A stretch of 64,000 nucleotides of DNA. It comes from Gemmatimonadaceae bacterium. Its GTDB lineage: Bacteria > Gemmatimonadota > Gemmatimonadetes > Gemmatimonadales > Gemmatimonadaceae. The position numbers and the translations under genes are program-made. Shown in pieces: positions 1-10,499 of the stretch; within the stretch, counting starts at the first letter, position 1, and each line of letters begins with the position of its first letter. The notes beneath the pieces were generated by a model. That model saw only the letters and a program-made list of their open reading frames with translations, had not been told where the DNA came from and did not search any database. The stretch spans positions 62,001-126,000 of the forward strand of contig JADZAN010000001.1 of assembly GCA_020852815.1 (NCBI GenBank), written 5' to 3'.

Positions 1-1803
<1,803 letters not shown>

Positions 1804-1848
1804 GTTAATCCGCGCGATACCGCTTTTCCAACCGCGATGCGTCGCCCC

Positions 1849-3030
1849 CTATCGCGACGGCAGGAGTTCGCCCAGCAGTCGCAGCGCGTTCTCCCCCATC
1901 ACCTTCCTCACCTGCTCGTCCGACAGCCCCGCGTCGCGCAGCGCCGCCGCCACCAGGCCCATCCCGCTGGCGTCGAACGGCTCGGCGGTGCTCCCATCGA
2001 AGTCAGACCCGAGGGCAATGTGGTCCTCCCCGGCGACCCGCATCGCGTAAGCGACCGCCCGGGCAAAGGACGCCGCCGTGGGCTCGCATATGGCGCCGTC
2101 CCAGTAGCCGATCCCCACCACCCCGCCGCCGGCGGCGATGCGCCGCAGCTGGTCGTCGGTGAGGTTGCGCGGCCCCGGGCAGGTGCCCTGCACCCCGCCG
2201 TGCGAGACGACGATCGGACGGCGCGTCGTGGCGAGGATGTCGTCCACGAGGCGCGGCGAGGCGTGCGCGACGTCGATCACCAGCCCTAACGAGTCCATCC
2301 GCGCGACCACCTGCCGGCCGAAGGGCGTAAGCCCCCCCTGCTCCACCCCATGCGCCGACCCGCCCACCTCGTTGTCGAAGAAGTGGGTGAAGCCAAACAT
2401 GCGAAAGCCGTCGGCGGCGAGCGAGTCGAGGAAGTCGAGGCGCCCCTCGAGCGGATGCAACCCCTCCGTGGCGAGGAGCGCGCCGATGGCGGGGCGACCG
2501 CGCCGGCGCAGGGCGAGGAGTGCCGCGAGCTCTTCGCGGGATGTCACCAGGCGCAACGCCGAGTCGCCGCGCGCCGCGCTGCGCGCCACCGCATCCCTGA
2601 GCCGCCTCGCCTGCCAGCGCGCGCGACCGAAGACCGAGAACCAGGCGCGAACCGGGTACCGCTCGGCAATGGCGAGGATCGTGATGTTGTCCGTCGTTGC
2701 GGTATTGCGCTCGTAGTTGATACCGCGCGGCGTCTTGGTCACCACGGAGAACACCTGCAGGGCGACATGTCCGTCCTGGAGGCGCGGGACGTCGACGTGC
2801 CCGTAGTCATGCCGCTCGAGCAGGTCGCGCGGCCACAGCAGGGCGTCGGCGTGGAGGTCGACCACGTCAAGCGTGCGCAGGAGCGACTCTGCCGCCGGTG
2901 GGGCCGTGTACGGCGCAGGGGCCAGCAGCGTGTTCATGGAGCGGTCGGCCATGGCCGCGCCGCGCGTGAAGAAGACCACCAGCCCGGCCGCGACGACGGC
3001 GGCAAGGGCGAGGAGCAGCTTGCGGGTCAC
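1849..3030 (-). CDS. Membrane dipeptidase, peptidase family M19, membrane anchored
   Basis: A zinc dipeptidase of the renal-dipeptidase (M19) family, which cleaves dipeptides, probably outside the cytoplasm. I chose a GTG at 3030, 15 bases after the trpG stop; the longer reading to 3156 would overlap trpG by over 100 bases. From this GTG the protein (393 residues) opens with MTRKLLLALAAVVAAGLVVF, a clear anchor or signal. Metal-site motifs follow: DLHADALL near 58-65, ATEGLHPLEG, SHGGVQGTCPGPRNL and LGSDFDG. The family is certain; substrate is not visible in sequence. The Shine-Dalgarno is weak, so the exact start is uncertain. Confidence 0.9.
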   Translation of the reverse strand: MTRKLLLALAAVVAAGLVVFFTRGAAMADRSMNTLLAPAPYTAPPAAESLLRTLDVVDLHADALLWPRDLLERHDYGHVDVPRLQDGHVALQVFSVVTKTPRGINYERNTATTDNITILAIAERYPVRAWFSVFGRARWQARRLRDAVARSAARGDSALRLVTSREELAALLALRRRGRPAIGALLATEGLHPLEGRLDFLDSLAADGFRMFGFTHFFDNEVGGSAHGVEQGGLTPFGRQVVARMDSLGLVIDVAHASPRLVDDILATTRRPIVVSHGGVQGTCPGPRNLTDDQLRRIAAGGGVVGIGYWDGAICEPTAASFARAVAYAMRVAGEDHIALGSDFDGSTAEPFDASGMGLVAAALRDAGLSDEQVRKVMGENALRLLGELLPSR

Positions 3031-3044
3031 GGGCGTGAGGAGGG

Positions 3045-3647
3045 TCAGGCCGCGCGCGCGCGCGCGTGAAAGGCGTCGGCCATCGCGAGGAAGTTGCGCA
3101 GCATCTCCTTGCCACCCTGCGTCAGGATCGACTCGGGATGGAACTGCACCCCCCACACCGGGTGCGAGCGGTGGCGCAGGGCGTGGATCTCGTCAGGCAG
3201 GTCGGCGGCGTGCGCCACGACGTCGAGCGTGTCGGGGAGCGAGACCCGCTCCACGATCAACGAGTGGTAGCGCATCACACGGAGCGGCGACGGGAGCCCC
3301 TGAAAGAGCCCGCTCCCCTCGTGCACCACCTCCGACACCTTGCCGTGCATCACGCGCGAGGCGCGCACCACGCGACCGCCGTACGCCTCGCCGATCGCCT
3401 GGTGCCCGAGACAAACTCCCAGCAGCGGCGTGGTGGCGCCCAGGGCACGGATCACGGGGACGCTGATCCCCGCCTCGTGTGGCGTGCACGGCCCTGGCGA
3501 GATCACGATGGCCCGCGGCGACATCGCGCGCACCGCATCGACCGTGAGCGCGTCGTTGCGGTGCACCACCGGCGACGCCCCCAGTTCACCGAAGTACTGG
3601 ACCAGGTTGTACGTGAAGGAGTCGTAGTTGTCGATGACGAGGAGCAC
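3045..3647 (-). CDS. trpG/pabA: Glutamine amidotransferase, anthranilate/aminodeoxychorismate synthase component II
   Basis: This class I glutaminase (200 residues, GTG start) hydrolyses glutamine and passes ammonia to a TrpE- or PabB-type partner for tryptophan or folate. The triad is complete: Cys79 in [11 protein letters not shown], His170 and Glu172 in QFHPESI. The opening [20 protein letters not shown] is typical. No trpE, pabB or other trp gene is next to it (xerD upstream, a dipeptidase downstream), so sequence alone cannot tell TrpG from PabA; it may serve both, as in some bacteria. Confidence 0.95.
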   Translation of the reverse strand: MLLVIDNYDSFTYNLVQYFGELGASPVVHRNDALTVDAVRAMSPRAIVISPGPCTPHEAGISVPVIRALGATTPLLGVCLGHQAIGEAYGGRVVRASRVMHGKVSEVVHEGSGLFQGLPSPLRVMRYHSLIVERVSLPDTLDVVAHAADLPDEIHALRHRSHPVWGVQFHPESILTQGGKEMLRNFLAMADAFHARARAA

Positions 3648-3734
3648 GAGGACGATTGGCGAAAGGAGGAGGCAGCGCGTGTTGCGTCCGCTCTGGCGTG
3701 CGCGCTGGTCTGCGCGCGGGCGTGCGCCGACGCT

Positions 3735-4655
3735 TCACCCACGCGGATGATACTGCCGGTGAACGGTGCGCAGATAGTCGCGGTTGACGTGCGTGTAGAT
3801 CTGCGTCGTGGAGATGTCCGCGTGCCCCAGCATGTCCTGCACCGCCCGCAGGTCGGCCCCGCCCTCCAGCAGGTGCGTCGCAAAGGAATGGCGCAGCGTG
3901 TGGGGCGATACGTGTTTCTCGATGCCGGCGCCCTCCACGTGCTTGCGAAGGATCTTCCACGCCCCCATGCGCGACAGCGCCTGGCCACGCGCATTGAGGA
4001 AGAGGATCCCCTTCCCGCTCCCCCGCTCGAGCCGCGGGCGCAACTCGCGCAGGTACAGGTCGATCGCGCCAACCGCCGAGCGTCCCACGGGAACCAGTCG
4101 TTCCTTGGCGCCCTTGCCGAAGACGCGCACCAACCCCTCGTCGAGGAGGACGTCCTTCACCTGCAGCCCGATCCACTCGCTCACGCGGAGCCCCGCCCCG
4201 TAGGCCAGTTCGAGCATCGCCCGGTCGCGAAAGAACATCGCATCGTCGATCAGCGGCGCCCCCAGCAACCGGTCGACTTCTTCCACCGAGAGGACGTCGG
4301 GGAGGTCGCGCCAGCGCTTGGGCATCTCCAGACGGTCGCTGGGATCGCTGGCAACGACCCCTTCGCCCAGCAGAAAGCGAAAGTACGTCCGCACCCCCGA
4401 CACGTTGCGCCGGATGGACGATGGCGAGAGCCCCAGGTCCTTGAGGTGGTAGACGAAGTCGCGCAGCAGTCGCGCGTCGAGTGCACCGGGAGCACGCACC
4501 CCCTTGGTGACGGCGAAGATGGCGAGGCGCGCCACGTCGCGTCCGTACGCGTCGCGCGTGCGCTCCGACGAGCCCTGCTCGAGCGAGAGGAAGTCGTCGA
4601 AGCGCTCCAGGTAGAAGGCGCGCGCCACGTCATCGGGCGTCAGCGGCTCGCCCAT
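3735..4655 (-). CDS. xerD: Site-specific tyrosine recombinase XerC/XerD family
   Basis: A tyrosine recombinase of 306 residues, the usual XerC/D length. These enzymes resolve chromosome dimers at dif before division. The N-terminal SAM-like DNA-binding domain covers about 1-105. The catalytic set is complete: Arg157 in YGAGLRVSEW, Lys near 181-184 in GKGAKERLVP, His252 and Arg255 in HTLRHSFATHLL, His278 in MLGHADI, and Tyr287 in IYTHV. It sits among housekeeping genes with no integrase cargo, which argues for the Xer role rather than a mobile element. I see no dif-like site nearby. XerC versus XerD is a guess. Confidence 0.9.
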   Translation of the reverse strand: MGEPLTPDDVARAFYLERFDDFLSLEQGSSERTRDAYGRDVARLAIFAVTKGVRAPGALDARLLRDFVYHLKDLGLSPSSIRRNVSGVRTYFRFLLGEGVVASDPSDRLEMPKRWRDLPDVLSVEEVDRLLGAPLIDDAMFFRDRAMLELAYGAGLRVSEWIGLQVKDVLLDEGLVRVFGKGAKERLVPVGRSAVGAIDLYLRELRPRLERGSGKGILFLNARGQALSRMGAWKILRKHVEGAGIEKHVSPHTLRHSFATHLLEGGADLRAVQDMLGHADISTTQIYTHVNRDYLRTVHRQYHPRG

Positions 4656-4660
4656 CGCCG

Positions 4661-5290
4661 TTACTCCTCCCCCGCGCCGCCCTTTCGGCGCCGCGCGACG
4701 TACCAGGCGCCCAGCGCCACGACGACGACCACTCCCGCCACCACCCCCGACCAGCGTCCGAGCCGCCCAACCTGGCGCGCCAGCAGCTCCCAGTTGCTCC
4801 CCGCGGTGAAAGCGAGCCAGGTGATTGCCCCGTACCAGATGGCCGAGGCGGCGGAAATCGCGATGGCCAGCCCCGGCAGCGGGAAGTGCAGCGCGCCAGA
4901 CATGGGCGGGACGAGGGCGCGCACGCCGGGAAGGAATCGGCTCACGAAGAAGGCGAGAGCGCCGTAGCGCTCATGCCAGGCGGCAAGGCGAGCCTCATTT
5001 CGCCCTCCCGGCGCCACATGGAAGCGCCGCGCAATCCAGGCGCGTCCCAGCCTCCGTCCCGCCACGTACATGGCCAGCGCCCCCGCCACGTTGCCGAGCC
5101 AGACGGCGAGGAAGGCCGGCCACGGCGAAGCCTGGTTGCGGGCGGCCAGAAACCCGCCGAACGCCACCAGCACGTCGGCCGGAATGGGTGGGAAGATGTT
5201 CTCGACCGCGGCCAGCGCCGCCATGGCGGCCAGGAGCGTGGCCGGATGGAGCGCCGAGAGCCAGTCCAGCAGCGATTGCAGCTGCAGCAC
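4661..5290 (-). CDS. DedA family membrane protein
   Basis: A DedA/VTT-domain inner-membrane protein (about 209 residues). Some DedA proteins flip undecaprenyl phosphate or phosphatidylethanolamine; the substrate here is unknown. Visible hallmarks are ENIFPPIPADVLVAFGGFLA, WLGNVAGALAMYVAGRRLG and FVSRFLPGVRALVPPMSGAL, then C-terminal hydrophobic segments and a basic tail RRRKGG. I start at a GTG at 5290, seven bases after the ispF stop, giving VLQLQSLLDWLSALHP; the longer TTG reading (5338) overlaps ispF. Five bases separate it from xerD, so it is probably in the same operon. Confidence 0.85.
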   Translation of the reverse strand: MLQLQSLLDWLSALHPATLLAAMAALAAVENIFPPIPADVLVAFGGFLAARNQASPWPAFLAVWLGNVAGALAMYVAGRRLGRAWIARRFHVAPGGRNEARLAAWHERYGALAFFVSRFLPGVRALVPPMSGALHFPLPGLAIAISAASAIWYGAITWLAFTAGSNWELLARQVGRLGRWSGVVAGVVVVVALGAWYVARRRKGGAGEE

Positions 5291-5297
5291 GGCGCGC

Positions 5298-5789
5298 TCA
5301 GCCAGCGGCGGTGGCGCGCGCGGAACCGAGCGTCGCAACTGCGACGCAGGCCAGTCCCTCGCCGCGCCCGATCCACCCCATCCCCTCGTTCGTCTTCCCC
5401 TTCACGCTGACCGCGCCCAGCTCCAGCTGCAACACCGCCGACAGGCGCTCGCGGATGCGCAGGCGGTGCGGGCCGATCCGCGGACGCTCGGCAATCACCG
5501 TCACGTCGATGTTGGTCAGCGTGAAGCCCAGCGCACGCACGCGATCGTACGCCGCCAGCAGCATCTCCACCGAATCCCTGCCGCGGTTCGCGGGATCGGT
5601 GTCGGCAAACATCTCGCCGATGTCGCCCGCGCCCGCGGCGCCGAGGATGGCGTCGGTGAGCGCGTGGCAGATCGCATCGCCGTCGGAGTGCCCCACGAGG
5701 ACCACATCCGACGGAACGTCGACGCCCCCGAGGCGCATGGGGCCTCCGGGGGCGAAGCGGTGCGAGTCGTAGCCGATTCCCGTGCGCAT
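5298..5789 (-). CDS. ispF: 2-C-methyl-D-erythritol 2,4-cyclodiphosphate synthase
   Basis: IspF carries out the fifth step of the MEP isoprenoid pathway, cyclising CDP-ME 2-phosphate to MEcPP with loss of CMP. The protein (163 residues) has zinc ligands Asp8 and His10 in GYDSHRF and His42, the VGHSDGD motif at 32-38, and the signature VKGKTNEGMGWIGRGEG near the end. Its ATG overlaps the mqnC stop (TGATG). The usual partner ispD is almost 50 kb away at 53.5 kb, so this genome has separated the two. Undecaprenyl and menaquinone side chains depend on this pathway, which may explain the mqn neighbourhood. Confidence 0.97.
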   Translation of the reverse strand: MRTGIGYDSHRFAPGGPMRLGGVDVPSDVVLVGHSDGDAICHALTDAILGAAGAGDIGEMFADTDPANRGRDSVEMLLAAYDRVRALGFTLTNIDVTVIAERPRIGPHRLRIRERLSAVLQLELGAVSVKGKTNEGMGWIGRGEGLACVAVATLGSARATAAG

Positions 5790-6850
5790 CAGGCGGCGAC
5801 CGGCGTCTCCTGCGGGATGAGCGAGTAGTCCTGGCGCCGGCGCGCTGGGGTGAAGCCGGCGTCGCGAATGAGGCGCTCCAACTCGTCCGTGGTGGTGCGG
5901 TACGTCGTGTTGGCCGCCGACACCACGTTCTCCTCGATCATGAGCGAGCCAAAATCGTTGCAGCCGAACGAGAGCGCGAGCTGCCCGATCTTCATCCCCA
6001 TCGTCACCCAGCTGGCCTGCAGGTTGGGGACGTTGTCCAGCACCATCCGCGCAATGGCGACGGTGCGCAGGTACTCCGTCGCATCGGTCTTTTGCATGTG
6101 CGACATCTGCGGCGTGTTCTCCGGCTGCAACGGCCAGGTGATGAAGGCGGTGAAGCCGTTGGTGCGCGCCTGCACCGCGCGCACGCGCTGCAGGTGCTCC
6201 AGGCGCTCCGCCAGCGTCTCGCCGATCCCGTACATCATGGTGACCGAGGTCTTCATTCCCTCGTTATGCGCCAGCTCCATGATCTCCAGCCAGCGGTCGG
6301 CCCCGGCCTTCTTGGGGGCGACGATGTCGCGCACGCGCTGGACCAGGATCTCGCCACCCCCGCCCGGGATGGAGTCGAGCCCCGCCTGTTGCAGCTCACG
6401 GATGACGTCGACCGCCTCCATCCGGAACGTCTTGGCAAAGAAGTCCACCTCGCTCGGACTGAAGCCGTGGACGTGGATGGGATGGTGACGCTTGATGTAG
6501 CGCAGCAGGTCCAGGTACCACTCGAAGGGGATGTACGGGTTGTGCCCCCCCTGGATGAGGATCTGCACCCCGCCCAGCGCCTTCGTCTCCTCGATCTTCT
6601 CCCCGATCTGCTCGAACGAGAGCGTGTACCCTTCCCCGTGCTTGGGACGACGGTAGAAGGCGCAGAAGCCGCAGTCGGCCACGCAGACGTTGGTGTAGTT
6701 GATGTTCCGGTCCACGATGAACGTGACCGTGTCGTGCGGATGCTTCTCGCGCCGGATCCGGTCAGCCTCGTGGCCGAGTTCGAGGAGCGGGGCGTTGGTG
6801 TAGAAGTCGAGGAGGTCGCGCGTCATGCCCGCAAAGCTATCCATGTGCAC
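5789..6850 (-). CDS. mqnC: Cyclic dehypoxanthine futalosine synthase (radical SAM)
   Basis: MqnC is the radical-SAM enzyme that cyclises dehypoxanthine futalosine in the futalosine route to menaquinone. The protein (353 residues) binds 4Fe-4S through Cys56, Cys60 and Cys63 in CVADCGFCAFYR, the standard CX3CX2C. Other family marks are NINYTNVCV, GGVQILIQGGHNP, HGFSPSEVDF and GLDSIPGGGGEIL. The first codon is GTG; an ATG two codons on (6844) is possible. It lies three bases after the hybrid kinase gene and overlaps ispF, all in one run with mqnA and mqnE. Confidence 0.97.
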   Translation of the reverse strand: MHMDSFAGMTRDLLDFYTNAPLLELGHEADRIRREKHPHDTVTFIVDRNINYTNVCVADCGFCAFYRRPKHGEGYTLSFEQIGEKIEETKALGGVQILIQGGHNPYIPFEWYLDLLRYIKRHHPIHVHGFSPSEVDFFAKTFRMEAVDVIRELQQAGLDSIPGGGGEILVQRVRDIVAPKKAGADRWLEIMELAHNEGMKTSVTMMYGIGETLAERLEHLQRVRAVQARTNGFTAFITWPLQPENTPQMSHMQKTDATEYLRTVAIARMVLDNVPNLQASWVTMGMKIGQLALSFGCNDFGSLMIEENVVSAANTTYRTTTDELERLIRDAGFTPARRRQDYSLIPQETPVAA

Positions 6851-6853
6851 GGG

Positions 6854-8413
6854 TCATCCACCAGCGATGGCCCGGTGCACCGCCTGCGCCAACACTTCGG
6901 CCCCCACCGGCTTCTGCAGCACCTCCGAGATCCCCCCGTCGGCCAGCGCTTGCGGGGCGAAATCGCCAATGAAGCCCGACAGGACGAGAATCGGCACCGT
7001 GACCCCGGCCGCGCGCACCGCCGCCGCAAACTCGAGTCCCGTCATTCCCGGCATCAGGTAATCGGTCACGATCGCCGCGAAGGCCTCGGACGACCCCTGC
7101 CGCGCATTGAGGGCAACCAGCGCCTCACGCGGATCGGCGCACCCCATCACGCGGTACCCCATCCGCTCCAACTGTCGCTCCCCGATCTTCACCAACGTCG
7201 ACTCGTCATCGACATAGAGCAGCCACTCGCCATTGCCCCGCGGGACGGCATCGCTCGCCGACAGGTCCTGGCCCGCATCCTCCTCGATGGCCGGAAAGAG
7301 GCAGTGCACGATTGTCCCCACCCCGGGCGACGATTCCATCTCGATCACCCCTTCGTGGTCGTGCACGATACCGTGCACCAGGGCGAGCCCGAGCCCGCTT
7401 CCCGTGCCGACAGGCTTGGTCGTGAAGAAGGGCTCGAACGCCTTGAGCCGCGTCGCCTCATCCATGCCGTGACCGTTGTCGCGAACGGTCAGGCGAAGGT
7501 ACCGCCCTTCGCGCGCCGCGGCGCGTGAGCGCGCCAGGCTGTCGTGCAGGTACACCTCGTCCAGGGCGATGATGAGCGTGCCGCCGTCGGGCATGGCCTG
7601 CGCCGAGTTCGTGGCCAGGTTCATCACGACCTGCTGCAGCGATGTAGCGTCGCCGCGCATGCGCCGCCGCATGGGGAGCAGCGTCAACTCGATGCGGACG
7701 TTGGGCGGGAGCGAGGCGCGCAGCAGGCGCGCCGAGTGCGCCATCGTGTCACCCAGGTCGAGCGGGGACATCTTCACCGATTGTCGCCGGCTGAAGCGCA
7801 GGATGCGCTCGACCAGCTCGCGCCCCCGATGCGCCGCGGTGAGCAGGTCGCGCACGTCCTCCTCGACCTGGGGCCGGTCGCCAACGGCCCGCAGCACCAA
7901 CTCGCCCAGCCCCACGATGGAGGCGAGGACGTTGTTGAAGTCGTGCGCCACCCCGCCGGCGAGCGTGCCGAGTGCTTCCATCTTCTGCGACTGCCGCAGC
8001 TGCGCCTCGAGCCAGTCGCGCTCCCGGGCGGCGGCGAGTCGCTCCGTGATGTCCACGATGGAAGCAACGACGAAGATTCCATCCTCGGTCGCGACTGGGG
8101 TGAGCCCGATCTCGACCGGGAACTCGCTCCCGTCGGCGCGTCGCGCGCTCAGCTCACGGCCTGCCCCCATGCGTCGCGCCGTCGGATCCGTCACGAAGTC
8201 GTCGCGAAGGGCTGGATGCGCGCCGCGCGAGCGCTCGGGAAGGAGCAACTCCACGCTCTGGCCATACATCGCCTCGCGTGCGTACCCGAACAGGCGCTCG
8301 ACCTCGGCGTTCACGAGCACGATTCGACCGCGGTGATCGACCATCAGCAAGCCAATCGGCGACGACTCGACCACGGCGCGCAGCTGCTGCGCCGTGTATG
8401 GGGTGTGGGGCAT
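6854..8413 (-). CDS. PAS-domain hybrid histidine kinase with C-terminal receiver
   Basis: A 519-residue soluble sensor kinase. Order: PAS domain about 8-125 (VVESSPIGLLMVDHRGRIVL, DITERLAAAR); dimerisation domain with His157 in AGGVAHDFNNVL; HATPase domain with NLATNSAQAMPDGG, DNGHGMD and GTGSGLGLAL; then a receiver from about 395 (LLYVDDES, phosphoacceptor Asp in IVTDYLMPGMTG, Lys in VLQKPVG). There is no transmembrane segment and no DNA-binding output, so phosphoryl transfer to another protein is likely. It is locked between mqnA (0-base gap) and mqnC (3 bases), which suggests co-expression with menaquinone synthesis; what it senses cannot be read from sequence. Confidence 0.93.
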   Translation of the reverse strand: MPHTPYTAQQLRAVVESSPIGLLMVDHRGRIVLVNAEVERLFGYAREAMYGQSVELLLPERSRGAHPALRDDFVTDPTARRMGAGRELSARRADGSEFPVEIGLTPVATEDGIFVVASIVDITERLAAARERDWLEAQLRQSQKMEALGTLAGGVAHDFNNVLASIVGLGELVLRAVGDRPQVEEDVRDLLTAAHRGRELVERILRFSRRQSVKMSPLDLGDTMAHSARLLRASLPPNVRIELTLLPMRRRMRGDATSLQQVVMNLATNSAQAMPDGGTLIIALDEVYLHDSLARSRAAAREGRYLRLTVRDNGHGMDEATRLKAFEPFFTTKPVGTGSGLGLALVHGIVHDHEGVIEMESSPGVGTIVHCLFPAIEEDAGQDLSASDAVPRGNGEWLLYVDDESTLVKIGERQLERMGYRVMGCADPREALVALNARQGSSEAFAAIVTDYLMPGMTGLEFAAAVRAAGVTVPILVLSGFIGDFAPQALADGGISEVLQKPVGAEVLAQAVHRAIAGG

Positions 8414-9262
8414 CTAGGCCGCGGGGAGAAAGGCCAGGGTCCCGTTCGGCACACGTCCCGCGGCCACGAGGCGGCGGAAGAACTCGGTGAGCCCGGCCAG
8501 GTGTTCGTACCCGAGCCCGTAGTCGAGCCCCGCGAAGTACTCGACGCAGGCGGCACGGGCCACCCCGGTGGCGCGCGCCGCCTGGTCGGCCAGCTCATCG
8601 AGATGCTGCAGCCCCCAGTCGCGGGAGCGGATGAGCGATGCGTGCGCGCCTAACGACTCGGTGACCGGCGTGGTGCGCAGCGCAACCCAGACGGCGAAGA
8701 CGAACGGGAGCCCGGTCCAGCGCTTCCACTCCGCCCCCAGGTCGTAGACGTACGGGTACGAGGCGAACGACTCGCCGCCGCGCCACTGGCGCGCGTTGTC
8801 CAGGATGAGCGCCGCATCGCCAATGACCAGTCGGGCCTCGTGCTCCTCCTCGGCGAAGCGCGTGATGTCGGCCAACTCGCTGTTGCCGGGGACGAACTCG
8901 GGGCGCGCATGCCAGACGTGCTCGAAGAGCAGCTCGAGGAGCGCGACGCTCGTCATCGAGCTGCGCGAGACGATCACGCGGTGCCCGTTGAGTTCCGCCG
9001 CGGGGCGCTGGCTGAACAGCATCACGCTGCGCACCGGGCCGTCGCAGGAGATGGCGAGGTCCGGCAGCAACAGGTAGCGCCTGGAGTCGCGCGCGTACTC
9101 GACGGCCGAGACCACGCTCACGTCGAGCGTCCCCGCCGCCATCTGCTGGTTGAGTGCACTGGGGATCCCGTCGATGAGTTCCCCGTCGAGGCTCACGATC
9201 CCGCGATCAATCGCCCCATAGACCGGGTAGCAGTTGATGTACGGGATGCGGCCGATGCGCAT
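8414..9262 (-). CDS. mqnA: Chorismate dehydratase, menaquinone biosynthesis
   Basis: MqnA removes water from chorismate to make 3-[(1-carboxyvinyl)oxy]benzoate, the first committed step of the futalosine pathway. I start at ATG 9262 (MRIGRIPYINCYPVYG), one base after mqnE; the longer reading adds 18 unconserved residues overlapping mqnE. The 282-residue protein has the periplasmic-binding-like fold marks GIPSALNQQMAAGTLDVSVV, SAVEYARDS, VSRSSMTSVALLE and IGDAALIL. It ends TAG directly before the kinase ATG. With mqnE upstream and mqnC downstream the pathway order is clear; mqnB and mqnD are not in the window. Confidence 0.96.
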   Translation of the reverse strand: MRIGRIPYINCYPVYGAIDRGIVSLDGELIDGIPSALNQQMAAGTLDVSVVSAVEYARDSRRYLLLPDLAISCDGPVRSVMLFSQRPAAELNGHRVIVSRSSMTSVALLELLFEHVWHARPEFVPGNSELADITRFAEEEHEARLVIGDAALILDNARQWRGGESFASYPYVYDLGAEWKRWTGLPFVFAVWVALRTTPVTESLGAHASLIRSRDWGLQHLDELADQAARATGVARAACVEYFAGLDYGLGYEHLAGLTEFFRRLVAAGRVPNGTLAFLPAA

Positions 9263-9263
9263 G

Positions 9264-10487
9264 TCAGGCGGCGTGCGCGTCGCTGACGGCGCTGGTAGCG
9301 CTGGCGGCGCTGTCAACGCGCGGGGTTTCGTTGCCGCCTTCGCTGCCGTCGTCGAAGCGTCGCAGGATCCGGTAGAACGAATCGCGCTCGGCTGGCGTCT
9401 TCTTCGCCCCGCGAATGAGGCGCAGCAGATCGTCGAGCGACATGCCTTGCGGCGTCGTGGCGCCCACGGCGTGGTAGATCTTCTCCCGCACCACGGTCCC
9501 TTCCAGGTCGTTCACCCCGAAGTGCAGCGCCACCTGCGAGAGGAAGGGGGTGACCATGATCCAGTGTGTCTTGATGTGCGCGAAGTTGTCGAGGTACAGC
9601 CGCCCAACGGCCAGCATCTTGAGGTCGTCGTAGCCGGTCGTCCCCCGTCCGCGCCGGCCGAGCTGCTCGCCCAGGGCGTTGTCGTCGGGATGATAGGCCA
9701 GCGGGATGTAGGCCAGGAAGCCGCCGGTTTCGTCTTGCAGCTCGCGGAGCATGCGCAGGTGCTCGACGCGATCCTCCAGCGTCTCCACGTGCCCGTACAG
9801 CATTGTGCAGTTGGAGCGGATCCCGAGCTGGTGCGCGGCGCGATGGACGCCGATATAGTCGGCGCCGCCCAGCTTCCGGTCGGCGATCCGTTCGCGCACC
9901 GCCGCGCTGAAGGTCTCCGCCCCCCCGCCCGGCAGCGTGTCCAGCCCCGCCTCGCGCAGCGCCGACAGCACGTCGTGCCAGCTCATCTTCTCGATGCGCG
10001 CCAGGTGGGCGATCTCGACCGCGGTCAGCGCCTTGATGTGCACATGCGGCAGCTCGCGCTTGAGCATGCGGAACATCTCGGTGTAGTACGCCAGCCCGGC
10101 CTTCATGTCGAGCCCGCCCACGATGTGGAACTCGCGCGTGAGGCCGTTGCGCGCCAGCTCCGCCTCGGCCATCACCTGCTCCATCGTGTAGCGGTACGCC
10201 CCATCCTCCTTGGGAAGGCGCGCGAAGCCGCAGAAGACGCACGTCTTGCGCAGCACGCAGACGTTGGTGGGGTTGATGTGCTGGTTGGAGGCGAACGTCA
10301 CCACGTCGCCGTGGCGCGCGCGGTTCACCGCATCGGCCATGTGCCCCACGCCGAGCAGGTCGGACGTGCGATACAGCGCGAGCGCGTCCTCCTCGTTCAG
10401 CCGTTCGCCAGCTGCAACCTTGTCGGCGATCGGCCACAGCGCCGGATCGCGGATGGCATCGCGCGGGACTTCCACCGCCTGGGGCAC
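9264..10487 (-). CDS. mqnE: Aminofutalosine synthase (radical SAM)
   Basis: MqnE joins the MqnA product to SAM to form aminofutalosine. The protein (407 residues, GTG start) carries NQHINPTNVCV, FHIVGGLDMKAGLAYYTEMF, GLDTLPGGGAETF and CTMLYGHVETLEDRVEHL, all family marks. The cysteines read C77-x5-C83-x2-C86 (CVLRKTCVFCGF), wider than the CX3CX2C in the MqnC of this window. The last 25 or so residues are a low-complexity Ser/Ala tail. It sits 12 bases after fabF and one base before mqnA. Confidence 0.95.
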   Translation of the reverse strand: MPQAVEVPRDAIRDPALWPIADKVAAGERLNEEDALALYRTSDLLGVGHMADAVNRARHGDVVTFASNQHINPTNVCVLRKTCVFCGFARLPKEDGAYRYTMEQVMAEAELARNGLTREFHIVGGLDMKAGLAYYTEMFRMLKRELPHVHIKALTAVEIAHLARIEKMSWHDVLSALREAGLDTLPGGGAETFSAAVRERIADRKLGGADYIGVHRAAHQLGIRSNCTMLYGHVETLEDRVEHLRMLRELQDETGGFLAYIPLAYHPDDNALGEQLGRRGRGTTGYDDLKMLAVGRLYLDNFAHIKTHWIMVTPFLSQVALHFGVNDLEGTVVREKIYHAVGATTPQGMSLDDLLRLIRGAKKTPAERDSFYRILRRFDDGSEGGNETPRVDSAASATSAVSDAHAA

Positions 10488-10499
10488 GACTGGGCTCGC

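Noticed and set aside
3001-3156. Longer start for the dipeptidase
   Set aside because: It would overlap trpG by over 100 bases and place unconserved Arg-rich sequence before a signal anchor.
3735-4655. xerD as mobile-element integrase
   Set aside because: No attachment repeats, tRNA target, cargo genes or change in base composition; length and neighbours fit a housekeeping Xer protein.
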